Shown: positions 19,450 through 29,337 of the stretch, piece by piece
Layout of the letters: each line of letters begins with the position of its first letter
Position numbering within the stretch: the first letter of the stretch is position 1
Origin: Pseudomonas saliphila
GTDB taxonomy: Bacteria > Pseudomonadota > Gammaproteobacteria > Pseudomonadales > Pseudomonadaceae
NCBI RefSeq assembly: GCF_008638345.1
Contig: NZ_VTVA01000005.1
Span: 124,001 to 188,000 of the forward strand
DNA: 64,000 nt
Reading direction: 5' to 3'
Notes under the pieces: model-generated
What the model saw: the letters and a program-made list of their open reading frames with translations, nothing else
Told to the model about the DNA's origin: nothing
Databases searched by the model: none
Program-made: the position numbers and the translations under genes

Positions 19450-20781
19450 ATGCGTTACGCATTGACTGAATTAGCCTATTCGGCGGACCCCTTGCCACGG
19501 TTCGCCGCCATCCGTTCGCTCGGGCACCCGGTACTGCTGGATTCAGCGGCAGCCGGGGCACAGCTCGGGCGTTACAGCATCATGTCCGCTGGCCCGATCA
19601 GCATCATTCGCCCCGCCCGGCACGAGTCGGGACGAGCGATTCTGGACCGTCTTCGCCGCGCGCTACAAGTATTGGGTCCTGCCCGCTGGCCTGAAGGCCA
19701 CGAGCTGCCTTTTGGCGCCGGGGCATTGGGATTCATCAGCTACGATTTCGCTCGTTTGCTGGAGCGGCTGCCCTGCCACGCGCAAGCGGACATCCAGCTC
19801 CCGGCACTGCAACTGGGAGTATATGGCTGGAGCCTGGTCAGCGATCACCAGCAACAGCGCAGCTGGCTGGTGTGTCATCCCGGCATCGATGCCGATCTCC
19901 GCGGCGCACTCATCGATCGATTGTCGGCTCCCGGCCTTGCTGAAACAGCCGACTTTCACCTGGTGACAACCTTCCACGCAGAACAGAGCAGGCAGGCCTA
20001 CCAGCACTCTTTCGAACGCATCCAGGATTACATTCATGCCGGCGACTGTTATCAGGTAAACCTGGCGCAGCGCTTCTCTGCAAGCTGTAAGGGCGACCCG
20101 CTGGCGGCCTATCAGCGTTTGCGTCAGGCCTGCCCCACCCCGTTTTCCGCCTACCTTGAGAGTCCGGAATTCAGCATCCTCTGCCATTCCCCCGAGCGCT
20201 TCCTCAGCTGTCGGGATGGCCGGGTCGAGACCAGACCCATCAAGGGAACGCGCAAACGCGGTACGACCCCGGAACAGGACCGTGCCCTGGCCGAAGAGCT
20301 GCTGATGTCGCCCAAGGATCAGGCAGAAAACCTGATGATTGTGGATCTGCTGCGCAACGACCTTGGCCGCAGCTGCGCGGTCGGCAGCGTCAAGGTGCCC
20401 GAGTTATTTGGCTTGGAGACCTACCCTAACGTACATCACCTGGTCAGCAGCGTTACTGGCCTGCTCGCACCTGAAAACGACGCACTCGAGCTGTTAGCCG
20501 GCGCCTTTCCCGGCGGCTCCATCACCGGCGCCCCCAAGATACGCGCCATGCAGATTATCGAAGAACTGGAACCGGTTCGGCGCAGCCTCTACTGCGGCAG
20601 CATCGGCTACATCGGCTGCGAGGGCCAGATGGATCTCAACATCAGCATTCGCAGCCTGGTCCATCAGGCGGACAGGTTATACCTATGGGGCGGCGGCGGA
20701 ATCGTGGCCGATTCCGAGGCTGAGGCAGAGTATCAGGAGACCCTGACCAAGGTGCGGGTATTGATGGAAGCGCTGGCGTAG
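19450..20781 (+). CDS. pabB: Aminodeoxychorismate synthase component I PabB
   Basis: Chorismate-utilising enzyme of 443 residues in folate synthesis. With the glutaminase PabA it makes 4-amino-4-deoxychorismate. The PIKGT motif (residues 263-267, with the nucleophilic lysine K265) separates it from anthranilate synthase, which has PIAGT. Other conserved parts are LLRNDLGR, GAFPGGSITGAPK and GSIGYIG. The start at 19450 is 13 bp after the ATP-grasp stop. The in-frame upstream extension overlaps that gene and is not PabB-like. It converges on thrH across a hairpin. Confidence 0.95.
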   Translation: MRYALTELAYSADPLPRFAAIRSLGHPVLLDSAAAGAQLGRYSIMSAGPISIIRPARHESGRAILDRLRRALQVLGPARWPEGHELPFGAGALGFISYDFARLLERLPCHAQADIQLPALQLGVYGWSLVSDHQQQRSWLVCHPGIDADLRGALIDRLSAPGLAETADFHLVTTFHAEQSRQAYQHSFERIQDYIHAGDCYQVNLAQRFSASCKGDPLAAYQRLRQACPTPFSAYLESPEFSILCHSPERFLSCRDGRVETRPIKGTRKRGTTPEQDRALAEELLMSPKDQAENLMIVDLLRNDLGRSCAVGSVKVPELFGLETYPNVHHLVSSVTGLLAPENDALELLAGAFPGGSITGAPKIRAMQIIEELEPVRRSLYCGSIGYIGCEGQMDLNISIRSLVHQADRLYLWGGGGIVADSEAEAEYQETLTKVRVLMEALA

Positions 20782-20805
20782 CAGCTTAAACCTGCGCTAC
20801 GCCAG
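20772..20805. terminator. Hairpin between convergent pabB and thrH
   Basis: GCTGGCGTAGC and GCTACGCCAGC form a perfect 11-bp stem with a 12-nt loop that includes the pabB stop codon. Only TCTT follows on the plus strand, so termination efficiency is uncertain. The position between converging genes supports a terminator role. Confidence 0.5.
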
Positions 20806-20825
20806 CTCTTCCTGACTCCGGGGAA

Positions 20826-21443
20826 TTAAAGACTCAGCGAACGATCCGAGGCCTTGATGAATTCCTTCTTCAGGTCTTCAAAGGTCTGCACCGCAGGGAA
20901 CTGCGGGAACTCGGCTATGACATTATCCGGGGCGTGGAACAGGATGCCCGCATGGGCCTCTGCCAGCATGGTGGTGTCATTGTAGGAATCACCCGCAGCA
21001 ATGATCCGATAATAGAGACTTTTCAGCGCGATGACCGACTGACGCTTGGGATCTTTCTGGCGTAGCTGATAATCCACTACCCGACCTGCCCCATCGGTGA
21101 TCAGCTTGTGACACAGCAGCGTGGGGAAACCCAACTGGCGCATCAGCGGCTGGGAAAACTCATAGAAGGTATCCGAGAGGATCACCACCTGGAAGCGCTC
21201 ACGCAGCCAGTTGACAAATTCCGCGGCGCCTTCGAGTGGCTGCAATGTGGCGATCACTTCCTGGATATCCGACAGCTTCAAGCCGTTTTCTTCCAGAATA
21301 CGCAGGCGCTGTTTCATCAGCACATCGTAATCGGGGATGTCTCGTGTGGTCGCCCTGAGTTCGGCGATACCGGTTTTTTCAGCAAAGGCGATCCAGATTT
21401 CCGGAACGAGAACACCCTCGAGATCAAGGCAAGCGATTTCCAC
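20826..21443 (-). CDS. thrH: ThrH: phosphoserine phosphatase / homoserine phosphotransferase
   Basis: HAD-superfamily enzyme of 205 residues. In Pseudomonas, ThrH dephosphorylates phosphoserine and can transfer the phosphate to homoserine, bypassing serB and thrB. The nucleophile is in DLEGV (D7, with E9 in place of the usual second Asp, a ThrH mark). Motif II is VILSDTFYEF, the lysine follows in the QKDPKRQ segment and motif III is AAGDSYNDTTML. The length is normal. It faces pabB and is divergent from cysH. Confidence 0.94.
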   Translation of the reverse strand: MEIACLDLEGVLVPEIWIAFAEKTGIAELRATTRDIPDYDVLMKQRLRILEENGLKLSDIQEVIATLQPLEGAAEFVNWLRERFQVVILSDTFYEFSQPLMRQLGFPTLLCHKLITDGAGRVVDYQLRQKDPKRQSVIALKSLYYRIIAAGDSYNDTTMLAEAHAGILFHAPDNVIAEFPQFPAVQTFEDLKKEFIKASDRSLSL

Positions 21444-21535
21444 ACAGCACTCCTAGGATTGGGTATTTGGATTGGCGCCACAATCTACCGTCAACCTGAC
21501 AACGGCGCAATGCTGGGGAAGGAAACCCTTCCCCC

Positions 21536-21566
21536 TTATAACCATATGACAGCAAAAATATAACCA
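21536..21566 (+). promoter_or_regulatory. Candidate CysB-type control region of cysH
   Basis: ATAACCA occurs twice (21538-21544 and 21560-21566), 22 bp apart, about two helical turns. The first copy is part of TTATAACCAT, a 10-mer that also occurs upstream of cysB at 23656-23665. The region lies about 75-105 bp before the cysH start. The assignment to CysB is inference. Confidence 0.4.
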
Positions 21567-21641
21567 AATACAAGGCGATGATCTAAGTCGGCTTTGTTAG
21601 ACTTCCGCAAAACGGCAGTCTGCACGAGTCTGGAGAGCCTG

Positions 21642-22373
21642 ATGTTAAGCAAGAACTTTGATCCCACTGCCCTGGCGCAGGAATACGCTACAGCGTCACC
21701 GCAACACATACTGAAGCTGGCGCTCGACAGCTTTGATGATCTCTGGCTGTCGTTCAGCGGTGCGGATGACATTGTGGTGTTGGATATGGCCTGGAAGATC
21801 AATCCGGATATCAAGGTCTTTACCCTGGATACCGGCCGACTGCATGCCGAGACCTACCGCTTCCTTGAACAGGTCCGCGAGCACTACGGCATCAAGCTCG
21901 AAGTGCTCTCCCCCGACCGCGAGAAGCTGGACGCCTATGTGCTCGAGAAAGGCCTGTTCGACTTCTACGAAAGCGGTCACGGTGAATGCTGTGGCATCCG
22001 CAAAATCGAGCCGCTGCGGCGCAAACTTGCTGGCGTTGACGCCTGGATCACCGGTCAGCGCAAGGACCAGAGCCCGACACGGACCAATGTGCCGGTGATA
22101 GAAGCTGACACCGGCTTCAGTGGTCCCGGACGCTCATTGGTCAAGTTCAACCCCCTGGCGAACTACAGCAGCGAAGATGTTTGGAATTACATTCGCATGC
22201 TGGAAATCCCCTACAACAGCCTGCACGAGCGCGGCTTCGTAAGCATCGGCTGTGAGCCCTGCACCCGACCGGTTCTGCCGAACCAGCATGAACGCGAAGG
22301 TCGCTGGTGGTGGGAAGAAGCCACGCAAAAGGAATGTGGGTTACACGGTGGCAATCTGATCGCCAAGAGCTGA
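21642..22373 (+). CDS. cysH: Assimilatory adenylylsulfate (APS) reductase CysH
   Basis: Cytoplasmic enzyme of 243 residues that reduces activated sulfate to sulfite with thioredoxin. It is the iron-sulfur type: paired cysteines C116-C117 ([12 protein letters not shown]) and C204-x2-C207 (GCEPCTRP) should bind a [4Fe-4S] cluster, which points to APS rather than PAPS as substrate. The catalytic C232 is in ECGLHG. The start at 21642 has a GGAGA site 6 nt upstream and drops 16 unrelated residues. It has a separate promoter region, divergent from thrH. cysB follows in reverse orientation beyond a REP cluster. Confidence 0.96.
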   Translation: MLSKNFDPTALAQEYATASPQHILKLALDSFDDLWLSFSGADDIVVLDMAWKINPDIKVFTLDTGRLHAETYRFLEQVREHYGIKLEVLSPDREKLDAYVLEKGLFDFYESGHGECCGIRKIEPLRRKLAGVDAWITGQRKDQSPTRTNVPVIEADTGFSGPGRSLVKFNPLANYSSEDVWNYIRMLEIPYNSLHERGFVSIGCEPCTRPVLPNQHEREGRWWWEEATQKECGLHGGNLIAKS

Positions 22374-22400
22374 TGGTATTGACCGGGCAGTAAACCCTGA

Positions 22401-22442
22401 GGCGTCCTCCGGACGCCATCGCCGCGGGTCGCGCCTCCCACA
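22401..22442 (+). repeat. REP-like palindromic repeat, copy 1
   Basis: A 42-nt element: the hairpin GGCGTCC-N3-GGACGCC, followed by a conserved tail ending in CTCCCACA. It matches the copy at 35219-35260 in 36 of 42 positions. The tail also occurs inverted at 22566-22589. Confidence 0.75.
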
Positions 22443-22470
22443 AGTTGGGGCTGGGGGCCCGAAACCATTT

Positions 22471-22493
22471 GTGAGAGGGGCGATCCACGGCGA
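22471..22493 (-). repeat. REP-like repeat, degenerate copy
   Basis: GTGAGAGGGGCGATCCACGG is an imperfect reverse-strand match to the REP tail of copy 1. It is directly followed by a further hairpin (CGAACCG/CGGTTCG, 22491-22513, 9-nt loop). Confidence 0.55.
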
Positions 22494-22565
22494 ACCGTCG
22501 CCGTTGCGGTTCGGCGCTCCGATCGCGTCCTTCCCAGAGAAGTGACACAGGACTCGACATTTTTC

Positions 22566-22589
22566 GTGGGAGGCGCGACCCGCGGCGAT
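22566..22589 (-). repeat. REP-like repeat, inverted exact copy
   Basis: 24 bp that are the exact reverse complement of 22418-22441, so copies 1 and 3 form a head-to-head pair about 120 bp apart, like a BIME. Both lie in the 267-bp gap between cysH and cysB. Confidence 0.7.
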
Positions 22590-22640
22590 GCTGGTCGCCA
22601 GGCCAGCTGTCCTTGTCCTGGCAGCACTTAACCTTATACC

Positions 22641-23699
<1,059 letters not shown>

Positions 23700-23751
23700 T
23701 TGCTGACAGGTTCTGAGGATGGGACGAACGGCCTCACCATTGGTCGGGGGA

Positions 23752-24657
23752 TTAGCGCTTCAGGTTACTGATGCCGTGGGGGACGTGACCGGTCAGAACG
23801 GAGCTGACAGCCTTGCGGCAATGGCCTTCCTGATCGTCAAAGAACAGATCCGCACCGAAGGCGCGCAGGAAATGGGTCTTGTCCAGGCCGCCGAGAAACA
23901 AGGATTCGTCGAGACGAATATCCCATTCGCGCAGCGTACGGATGACCCGCTCATGCGCCGGTGCGCTGCGTGCGGTAAACAGCGCAGTGCGAATCGGGCA
24001 ATCAGTGGTCGAGAACTCGGTCTGAATCCGATTCAGTGCCGCCAGAAAGGCCTTGAACGGGCCGCCGCCAAGTGGCTGACGGGCAGCGGCTAGCTCGCTC
24101 GCTTGAAACGCAGCCAACCCCTCGCGCTGAAACACCTGCTCTGACTCGTCCGAGAACAGCACCGCATCACCGTCAAAGGCGATGCGCAATTCATCACCGG
24201 TCTCCCGGCGAATACCCGAGGGCAGGATGGTTGCCGCAGCGAACCCCGCTTCAAGGGTGCTACGCACGTCCTCGGCATGGGTGGAGAGAAACAGATGACA
24301 GCCGAAGGCAGGGATATAGGTGTACGGACTGCGCCCGCCGGCAAAGGCGGCGCGGGTGATATCCAGCTGATAATGTTGAATGGAGTTAAAAATACGCAAG
24401 CCGGTGTCGGCGCTGTTGCGTGACAGCAGTACCACCTCGACCCGGGTATCGCCTTCCAGCAGCGTATTGATACGCAACAGCTTTTCCACCAGGCCGAAGG
24501 CTTCCCCGCGCTCCAGCGGGGTATCCTCCCTGGCTATCTGATACTGCCGATAGGCTTCCAGCCCCTCCTGCTCGTAGACCTGATGACTTTCGTCGAGATC
24601 AAACAGCGCCCGAGAGGAAATCGCTATCACCAGTTTGTCGCCGAGCAGAACTGCCAT
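23752..24657 (-). CDS. 5'-nucleotidase (cytosolic cN-I-like family)
   Basis: A 301-residue protein of the bacterial 5'-nucleotidase family related to vertebrate cN-I, predicted to dephosphorylate nucleoside monophosphates in the cytoplasm. Conserved parts are LVIAISSRALFDLDES, with the nucleophilic aspartates, then VVLLSRNSADTGLRIFNSI, RIAFDGDAVLFSDESE and LFLGGLDKTHFLRAFGADLFFDDQ. No signal peptide is visible. It lies 18 bp downstream of the PanE-like gene and may share its transcript. The substrate is not determinable from sequence. Confidence 0.85.
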   Translation of the reverse strand: MAVLLGDKLVIAISSRALFDLDESHQVYEQEGLEAYRQYQIAREDTPLERGEAFGLVEKLLRINTLLEGDTRVEVVLLSRNSADTGLRIFNSIQHYQLDITRAAFAGGRSPYTYIPAFGCHLFLSTHAEDVRSTLEAGFAAATILPSGIRRETGDELRIAFDGDAVLFSDESEQVFQREGLAAFQASELAAARQPLGGGPFKAFLAALNRIQTEFSTTDCPIRTALFTARSAPAHERVIRTLREWDIRLDESLFLGGLDKTHFLRAFGADLFFDDQEGHCRKAVSSVLTGHVPHGISNLKR

Positions 24658-24675
24658 CAGAATTGTCCAGGTTTA

Positions 24676-25626
24676 TCAGCTTTCGAGGTAGCCAGCCTGA
24701 ATGAACTCAAGTAAGGCCAGCAGCGCTTCGGTCTTGGGCATGCTGACGCCCACTTCAGCCGCTACGCGCAACGGTTCGCCATACATGAGCTCAAGCTCCA
24801 TCGGCCGCTTGTGCAACCAGTCATGATACATGCTGGCGTGGTAATCCGGCATTTTCGAGGTGCCATGCAGCAGCTTGTCGGGGAAATCCTCGGGGATCAC
24901 GCAGCCGCAGGCGGCCGCTACCGCAACCACCTCCGACATCATGTCGCGGATCAGCTTGCGACTGGATGGATTACCCAGCAGGTCACGGGTGCCGGCATTC
25001 AGCACCACGTGCATGCCGTTGAAAGGCAGGTTCCACACCAGCTTGTGCCAGCGCGCCGCATCTACATTCGCCATCTCGCGGGATTTAATGCCGGAGCTTT
25101 TGAACAGTTCCGCCGCCTCGCTGATGATTGCCGCCGCCGCGGCCTCATCGGCGGGGCCGGAGTGGTAGCCGAGGTCGATCTGACCGTTGAACTGATGGTT
25201 GATAACGCCCGGCTCTTCCCGGAACAGGCAGACGTAGCACATGCCGCCGATGAGATGAATGTTATCCGGTAGCAAGGGGCGCAGCAGACTTTCGTTGTTC
25301 AGGCCATTCTGCAACAGGATCACCTTGGCGCCGTCTGCCGCCGCCCGCGCGATAATCGGTGCCAGCTCTGCGTTGGCAGTGGCCTTGGCGCCAATCAACA
25401 GCCAGTCGCAAGCGGGCATGTCAGCTACGTCCTTATACGCCTGAACCGGCTTCAGGGTCATGTCGCCATGCACCAGACTGTGCACGGTGATGCCCTTCTC
25501 CACCACGGCCTGATATTCACTGCGCAGCAGAAAATGCACATCGTGACCGCCCTTGGCGAGCATCAAGCCATAAAAGCCCCCTATCGCTCCAGTGCCGATG
25601 ATGCCGATACGCGGTTTGTTCTGCAT
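24676..25626 (-). CDS. 2-dehydropantoate 2-reductase family protein (PanE/ApbA-like)
   Basis: A 316-residue NADPH-dependent ketoacid reductase. The Rossmann motif GIIGTGAIGGFYG is near residue 8. The catalytic-domain segments RWHKLVWNLPFNGMHVV and the C-terminal substrate part near SMYHDWLHKRPMELELMYG are present. The start at 25626 has an AGAGGATC ribosome site 4-5 nt upstream; an upstream in-frame ATG would add 18 residues. Several Pseudomonas paralogues share this fold, so ketopantoate as the actual substrate is not certain. Confidence 0.85.
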   Translation of the reverse strand: MQNKPRIGIIGTGAIGGFYGLMLAKGGHDVHFLLRSEYQAVVEKGITVHSLVHGDMTLKPVQAYKDVADMPACDWLLIGAKATANAELAPIIARAAADGAKVILLQNGLNNESLLRPLLPDNIHLIGGMCYVCLFREEPGVINHQFNGQIDLGYHSGPADEAAAAAIISEAAELFKSSGIKSREMANVDAARWHKLVWNLPFNGMHVVLNAGTRDLLGNPSSRKLIRDMMSEVVAVAAACGCVIPEDFPDKLLHGTSKMPDYHASMYHDWLHKRPMELELMYGEPLRVAAEVGVSMPKTEALLALLEFIQAGYLES

Positions 25627-25888
25627 AAGATCCTCTGAGCTCCACTGTCTTGGGTTTAAAAGCTTATCCGAGTTGCTCATGATAGAGGCACCGGGCCGGG
25701 AAAACAGTCATCAGTGCGACAAAGGATGGCCGGAAAAGGTTTATCATGGGTCTCGTAACCGATTGACACTTTTTATCAGAGCGATGCAGCGGCACAGGGT
25801 AGCCGCCGTAGCCCAGCTTGATTAAGCTGTCGTCCACTATTTGCAAGGCTGTCCGGTGGCAGTCTTTATGACATGTTCAGGAAGGAAG

Positions 25889-26965
25889 ATGGCCGACTTA
25901 CCGATTGATGACTTATATGTTGCTTCGAACGAAGTACTGATCACGCCTGCCGATCTCAAGGCCAAGATCCCCTTGACCGAAGCGTCGCAGAAAACCGTTG
26001 TAGAAAGCCGTCAGGTGATCCGCGACATCCTCGACGGCAAGGACCATAGACTGTTTATCGTCATCGGCCCCTGTTCGATTCACGACGTCGAGGCCGCCAA
26101 GGACTACGCGCGACGCCTCAAAGAGCTGGCGAACGAAGTCGGCGACACGCTGTATCTGGTCATGCGCGTGTATTTCGAGAAGCCGCGCACCACTGTGGGC
26201 TGGAAAGGGTTGATCAATGACCCCTACCTCGACGACAGCTTCAAGATCGAGGACGGGTTGCACATCGGTCGTCAACTGCTGCGTGATCTCACCGAGATGG
26301 GCCTGCCCACGGCTACCGAGGCGTTGGATCCGATTTCCCCGCAGTATCTGCAGGATCTGATTTCCTGGTCGGCTATTGGCGCGCGCACGACCGAGTCCCA
26401 GACCCACCGGGAAATGTCCTCGGGTCTGTCCTGTGCGGTGGGCTTCAAGAACGGTACCGATGGCGGTCTGGCAGTGGCTATCAACGCCCTGCAGTCAGTC
26501 TCCAGCCCGCACCGTTTCCTGGGCATTAACCAGGCGGGCGAGTGCTCTATCGTCACCACCAAGGGCAACAAGTACGGTCACGTTGTGCTACGTGGCGGTA
26601 ACGGCAAACCGAATTACGATTCGGTAAGCGTGGCCCTGTGTGAGAAAGAACTGGAAAAAGCCGGTGTTCCAACCAACATCATGATCGACTGCAGTCACGC
26701 CAACTCCAACAAGGATCCGGGCTTGCAGCCCCTGGTGATGGACAATGTTGCCAACCAGATTCTGGAAGGCAACCATTCCATTATCGGGCTGATGGTCGAG
26801 AGCCATATCAACTGGGGCAACCAGTCGATTCCAGCCAATCTGGCTGACCTGAAATATGGCGTGTCGGTCACCGATGCCTGTATCGATTGGGATACCACGG
26901 TCGAGAGCATTCGCAGTATGCATCGCAAGCTCAAGGACGTATTGCCTGAGCGTCAGCGCGGCTAA
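25889..26965 (+). CDS. aroF: 3-deoxy-7-phosphoheptulonate (DAHP) synthase, class I
   Basis: First enzyme of the shikimate pathway, 358 residues, condensing phosphoenolpyruvate and erythrose 4-phosphate. Class I alpha motifs are IVIGPCSIHD, MRVYFEKPRTTVGWKG, ARTTESQTHREMSSG, GFKNGTDG and DCSHANSNKD. The start at 25889 has AGGAAGG upstream. The frame is open for 16 more codons upstream with no family match. Feedback specificity (Tyr, Phe or Trp) cannot be read from the sequence, so the symbol is a convenience. A strong terminator follows. Confidence 0.93.
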   Translation: MADLPIDDLYVASNEVLITPADLKAKIPLTEASQKTVVESRQVIRDILDGKDHRLFIVIGPCSIHDVEAAKDYARRLKELANEVGDTLYLVMRVYFEKPRTTVGWKGLINDPYLDDSFKIEDGLHIGRQLLRDLTEMGLPTATEALDPISPQYLQDLISWSAIGARTTESQTHREMSSGLSCAVGFKNGTDGGLAVAINALQSVSSPHRFLGINQAGECSIVTTKGNKYGHVVLRGGNGKPNYDSVSVALCEKELEKAGVPTNIMIDCSHANSNKDPGLQPLVMDNVANQILEGNHSIIGLMVESHINWGNQSIPANLADLKYGVSVTDACIDWDTTVESIRSMHRKLKDVLPERQRG

Positions 26966-27010
26966 ACGCTGAGCGCAACCGGGCCTGTCTATTCAAGGCT
27001 GCGATGCACA

Positions 27011-27039
27011 AAAAAACCCGCCAACCAGGCGGGTTTTTT
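27011..27039. terminator. Rho-independent terminator after the DAHP synthase gene
   Basis: AAAAAACCCGCC and GGCGGGTTTTTT pair around the 5-nt loop AACCA. The stem is followed by T-rich sequence on both strands, so it should stop the DAHP synthase transcript and the opposing GNAT transcript. Confidence 0.9.
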
Positions 27040-27057
27040 GTTTAGTTCGTTCATCAG

Positions 27058-27342
27058 TCAGCCAGTATCCGATTTGCCCATAGCATTACGCTCGATATAC
27101 CGCTCAACGTAGGAGCAGGAAGGGATAACCTCATAACCGCGTATCCGCGCGTACTGCAATGCGTGTTCGGTCAACTGCGCGGCGACGCCCTGGCCGCGTA
27201 ACGAATCCGGAACGAAGGTACGATAGATATCCAGGGTCTGCTTACCCAGATCCATGTACGCCAGATAGGCACGCGTGCCGTCAACGATGGTGTAAAACTG
27301 CTGGCGCTCAGGGTCGTGCATTATGCGGTTGTCAGTATTCAT
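27058..27342 (-). CDS. Small GNAT acetyltransferase-like protein (YidJ type)
   Basis: A 94-residue protein of the short GNAT-related family. The acetyl-CoA loop region reads VPDSLRGQGVAAQLTEHALQYAR, and IPSCSYVERYIER is the typical C-terminal end. The start at 27342 has an AGGAG site about 9 nt upstream; the longer open frame overlaps the GntP gene and lacks similarity. The substrate is unknown. It follows the GntP-like permease on the same strand. Confidence 0.85.
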   Translation of the reverse strand: MNTDNRIMHDPERQQFYTIVDGTRAYLAYMDLGKQTLDIYRTFVPDSLRGQGVAAQLTEHALQYARIRGYEVIPSCSYVERYIERNAMGKSDTG

Positions 27343-27458
27343 TATTATTGGTCTCCTGATGAATCCAGTCGTACGGCCGCGAATAACAAATGACATTTTA
27401 CTGACGGAATAATTCATCCCGAACGCCATTTTGACGTCGATCGTAGTCTTTACACACC

Positions 27459-28844
27459 CTACCCCATCCCAAGCATCATGAGTAATCCAATCGACGATAG
27501 GCAAGCTATCACTGGAATCGCTACGGTGACCACAAACATGTCCTTGTAGGCCTCCTTATGTGACAACCCCATGATGACAAAAGTGGCAATCACCGCGCCG
27601 CAATGGGGTAGTGAATCAAAGCCCCCCGAGGCGATCGCAGCAATACGGTGCAGAATTTCCGGCTGAATGCCCATTTCCAGGTAACTTGGTGCCAGGGTTT
27701 GCATGAAAATCTGCAGGCCACCAGTGGACGATCCGACAATCCCCGAGACCACGCTGGCCGAGGCGAACACGGACAACAGCGGCGGAAGATCGGCATTGAG
27801 AATCCATTGCGCAAACTCACCGAAGCCTGCGGTCTGGGTGACCACGCCACCAAAACCAATCACCGCTGCAGTGTTGAACAGCGGCATGATCGAGTCTTCG
27901 GCACCCTGCCCGAATACCTGCGAGATTTTACGGCGCATGCTCGGGAACAGTCCGATGCACACCAGCGAGCCGATTATCAGCGCCATGCTTGGCCAGATGA
28001 TTGGCTGGGCCTGACTGAAGCGTAAAGCGTCGGCAAACCAGCTATCACTCTCCGACCAGTCGCCCATGCCGATCAGCAGCCGCGGCAGCATGATCACACC
28101 CAGCACCACCACCATCGGCACCAGCGCCAGGTGCCACGGCGGCGCATCGTCCGGATCACCGACGAGCTGTTCCATGCGACGATCCTGAGCATTTTCGACA
28201 AAGCCTTCGCCGTTGGCCCGCGCCAGCCGCCAGCCGCGTTCGACATACCACATGCCCAGACCGCCCATGATCAGCGCAGCAAAGATACCGATCCAGCCGC
28301 CGGCAAACAGGTCGGTGCCCAGCGAGCTGGCTGATATGACGTTATGAATAGAGGGCGTGCCCGGCAGCGCGGTCATGGTGAATGTGCCGGCGCCGATGGA
28401 AGTAGCCGCCGCCCAGAGACGCTTCGGCAGGTTGGCCTCACGCATCAGCGTGATACCCAGCGGGTACATGGTGAATACCACGACGAATACCACCACGCCG
28501 CCATAGGTCAGCAATGCACAGACAATCATTCCCACCAGTAGCGTGTGCCGGGTGCCCAGGCTCCGGGTAATGGCCAGCGCGATGCTCTTGGCCGCCTGGC
28601 TGGTTGCCATTGCCTTGCCGAAGATGGCCCCACAGAGGAATAACAGAAAGAACCGGCCGGCGAAGGTAAAGGCACCGAGCTGCCCGGCGGGATAGTGTTC
28701 CAGTAACGTTCGAGGAATCAGCATGCCGTTGGTAACAGCAACAACCAATGAACAGACAAGCGATGCGATGAAGATATTGGTGCCGCGCAGCGCCATGACA
28801 ATCAACAGCGCCAGACCGGCGAGAAGACCTAAATTCCCCAACAT
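27459..28844 (-). CDS. GntP-family permease
   Basis: A polytopic inner-membrane transporter of 461 residues with about 12-14 hydrophobic helices. The GntP family carries gluconate, hydroxybutyrate and related organic acids by proton symport. Segments TALPGTPSIHNVI and IVGSSTGGLQIFMQTLAP, and SGGFDSLPHCGAVIATF near the C-terminus, are characteristic. The start at 28844 has an AAGGAA site. No catabolic enzyme for gluconate or hydroxybutyrate lies adjacent, so the substrate is open. Confidence 0.9.
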   Translation of the reverse strand: MLGNLGLLAGLALLIVMALRGTNIFIASLVCSLVVAVTNGMLIPRTLLEHYPAGQLGAFTFAGRFFLLFLCGAIFGKAMATSQAAKSIALAITRSLGTRHTLLVGMIVCALLTYGGVVVFVVVFTMYPLGITLMREANLPKRLWAAATSIGAGTFTMTALPGTPSIHNVISASSLGTDLFAGGWIGIFAALIMGGLGMWYVERGWRLARANGEGFVENAQDRRMEQLVGDPDDAPPWHLALVPMVVVLGVIMLPRLLIGMGDWSESDSWFADALRFSQAQPIIWPSMALIIGSLVCIGLFPSMRRKISQVFGQGAEDSIMPLFNTAAVIGFGGVVTQTAGFGEFAQWILNADLPPLLSVFASASVVSGIVGSSTGGLQIFMQTLAPSYLEMGIQPEILHRIAAIASGGFDSLPHCGAVIATFVIMGLSHKEAYKDMFVVTVAIPVIACLSSIGLLMMLGMG

Positions 28845-28979
28845 GGACGTTCCTTGGTTGTATTATTCTTGCCGCCAAGATAACTGGCATCACAATGGGT
28901 CACACTGACTATTCACACCGCTGAACTTTGACTATAAGTGCTGCGGGATGCTCTGGATCAATAGCAATATGCTGTGGTC

Positions 28980-28988
28980 TGCTAGAAT
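28980..28988 (+). promoter_or_regulatory. Extended -10 promoter candidate of oprI
   Basis: TGCTAGAAT fits the extended -10 pattern TGnTAnAAT and lies 40 bp before the oprI start. No clear -35 hexamer is seen at 17 bp; a TTGACT at 28928 is too far away. Confidence 0.4.
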
Positions 28989-29028
28989 CACTGGCGAAGT
29001 ACGGAACTAACTCAACGAGGGTAAAAAC

Positions 29029-29289
29029 ATGAAATCATTAGTGACTCTTTCCGCAGTGGCGCTTTCGGCCCTGCTTGTTACCGGTTGCGCCAGCAACGAC
29101 AAACAATACGAAGAAACATCGTCGCGCCTGTCCCAGAGCGAAAGTTCAGTAGCCCGCGCACAGGCACGTGCCGATGAAGCCTACACCAAGGCCGAAGAAG
29201 CCATGGCCGCTGCGCAGCGTGCCCAGCAAACAGCAGACGAAGCGAACGAACGTGCTCTGCGGATGCTCGATCGCACCAGCCGCAAGTAA
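29029..29289 (+). CDS. oprI: Major outer-membrane lipoprotein OprI (Lpp family)
   Basis: An 86-residue lipoprotein, usually among the most abundant in the cell. The signal peptide ends in the lipobox LVTGC, so C20 becomes the lipidated N-terminus. The mature part is an alanine-rich coiled coil with heptad spacing ([18 protein letters not shown]). The tail [18 protein letters not shown] is near-identical to the known OprI C-terminus. The terminal lysine is the expected attachment site to peptidoglycan. An L,D-transpeptidase lies convergent just downstream. Confidence 0.96.
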   Translation: MKSLVTLSAVALSALLVTGCASNDKQYEETSSRLSQSESSVARAQARADEAYTKAEEAMAAAQRAQQTADEANERALRMLDRTSRK

Positions 29290-29305
29290 GTCTTATCAGT
29301 TCGAC

Positions 29306-29328
29306 GGCAGGCCCGCTCCGGGTCTGCC
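29306..29328. terminator. Hairpin between oprI and the L,D-transpeptidase gene
   Basis: GGCAGGCCC and GGGTCTGCC pair (9 bp with one G-T) around a 5-nt loop between the two convergent genes. No U-tract follows, so it is a weak terminator or a 3'-end stabiliser of the oprI message. Confidence 0.5.
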
Positions 29329-29337
29329 ATCGGCTTG

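Noticed and set aside
22374-22640. Possible CRISPR-like repeats in the cysH-cysB gap
   Set aside because: The repeats are few, palindromic, inverted and irregularly spaced, with no spacer structure or cas genes; they fit REP elements.
25763-25768. TTGACA upstream of the DAHP synthase gene as a promoter -35
   Set aside because: No acceptable -10 hexamer occurs 16-18 bp downstream, so a promoter is not supported.
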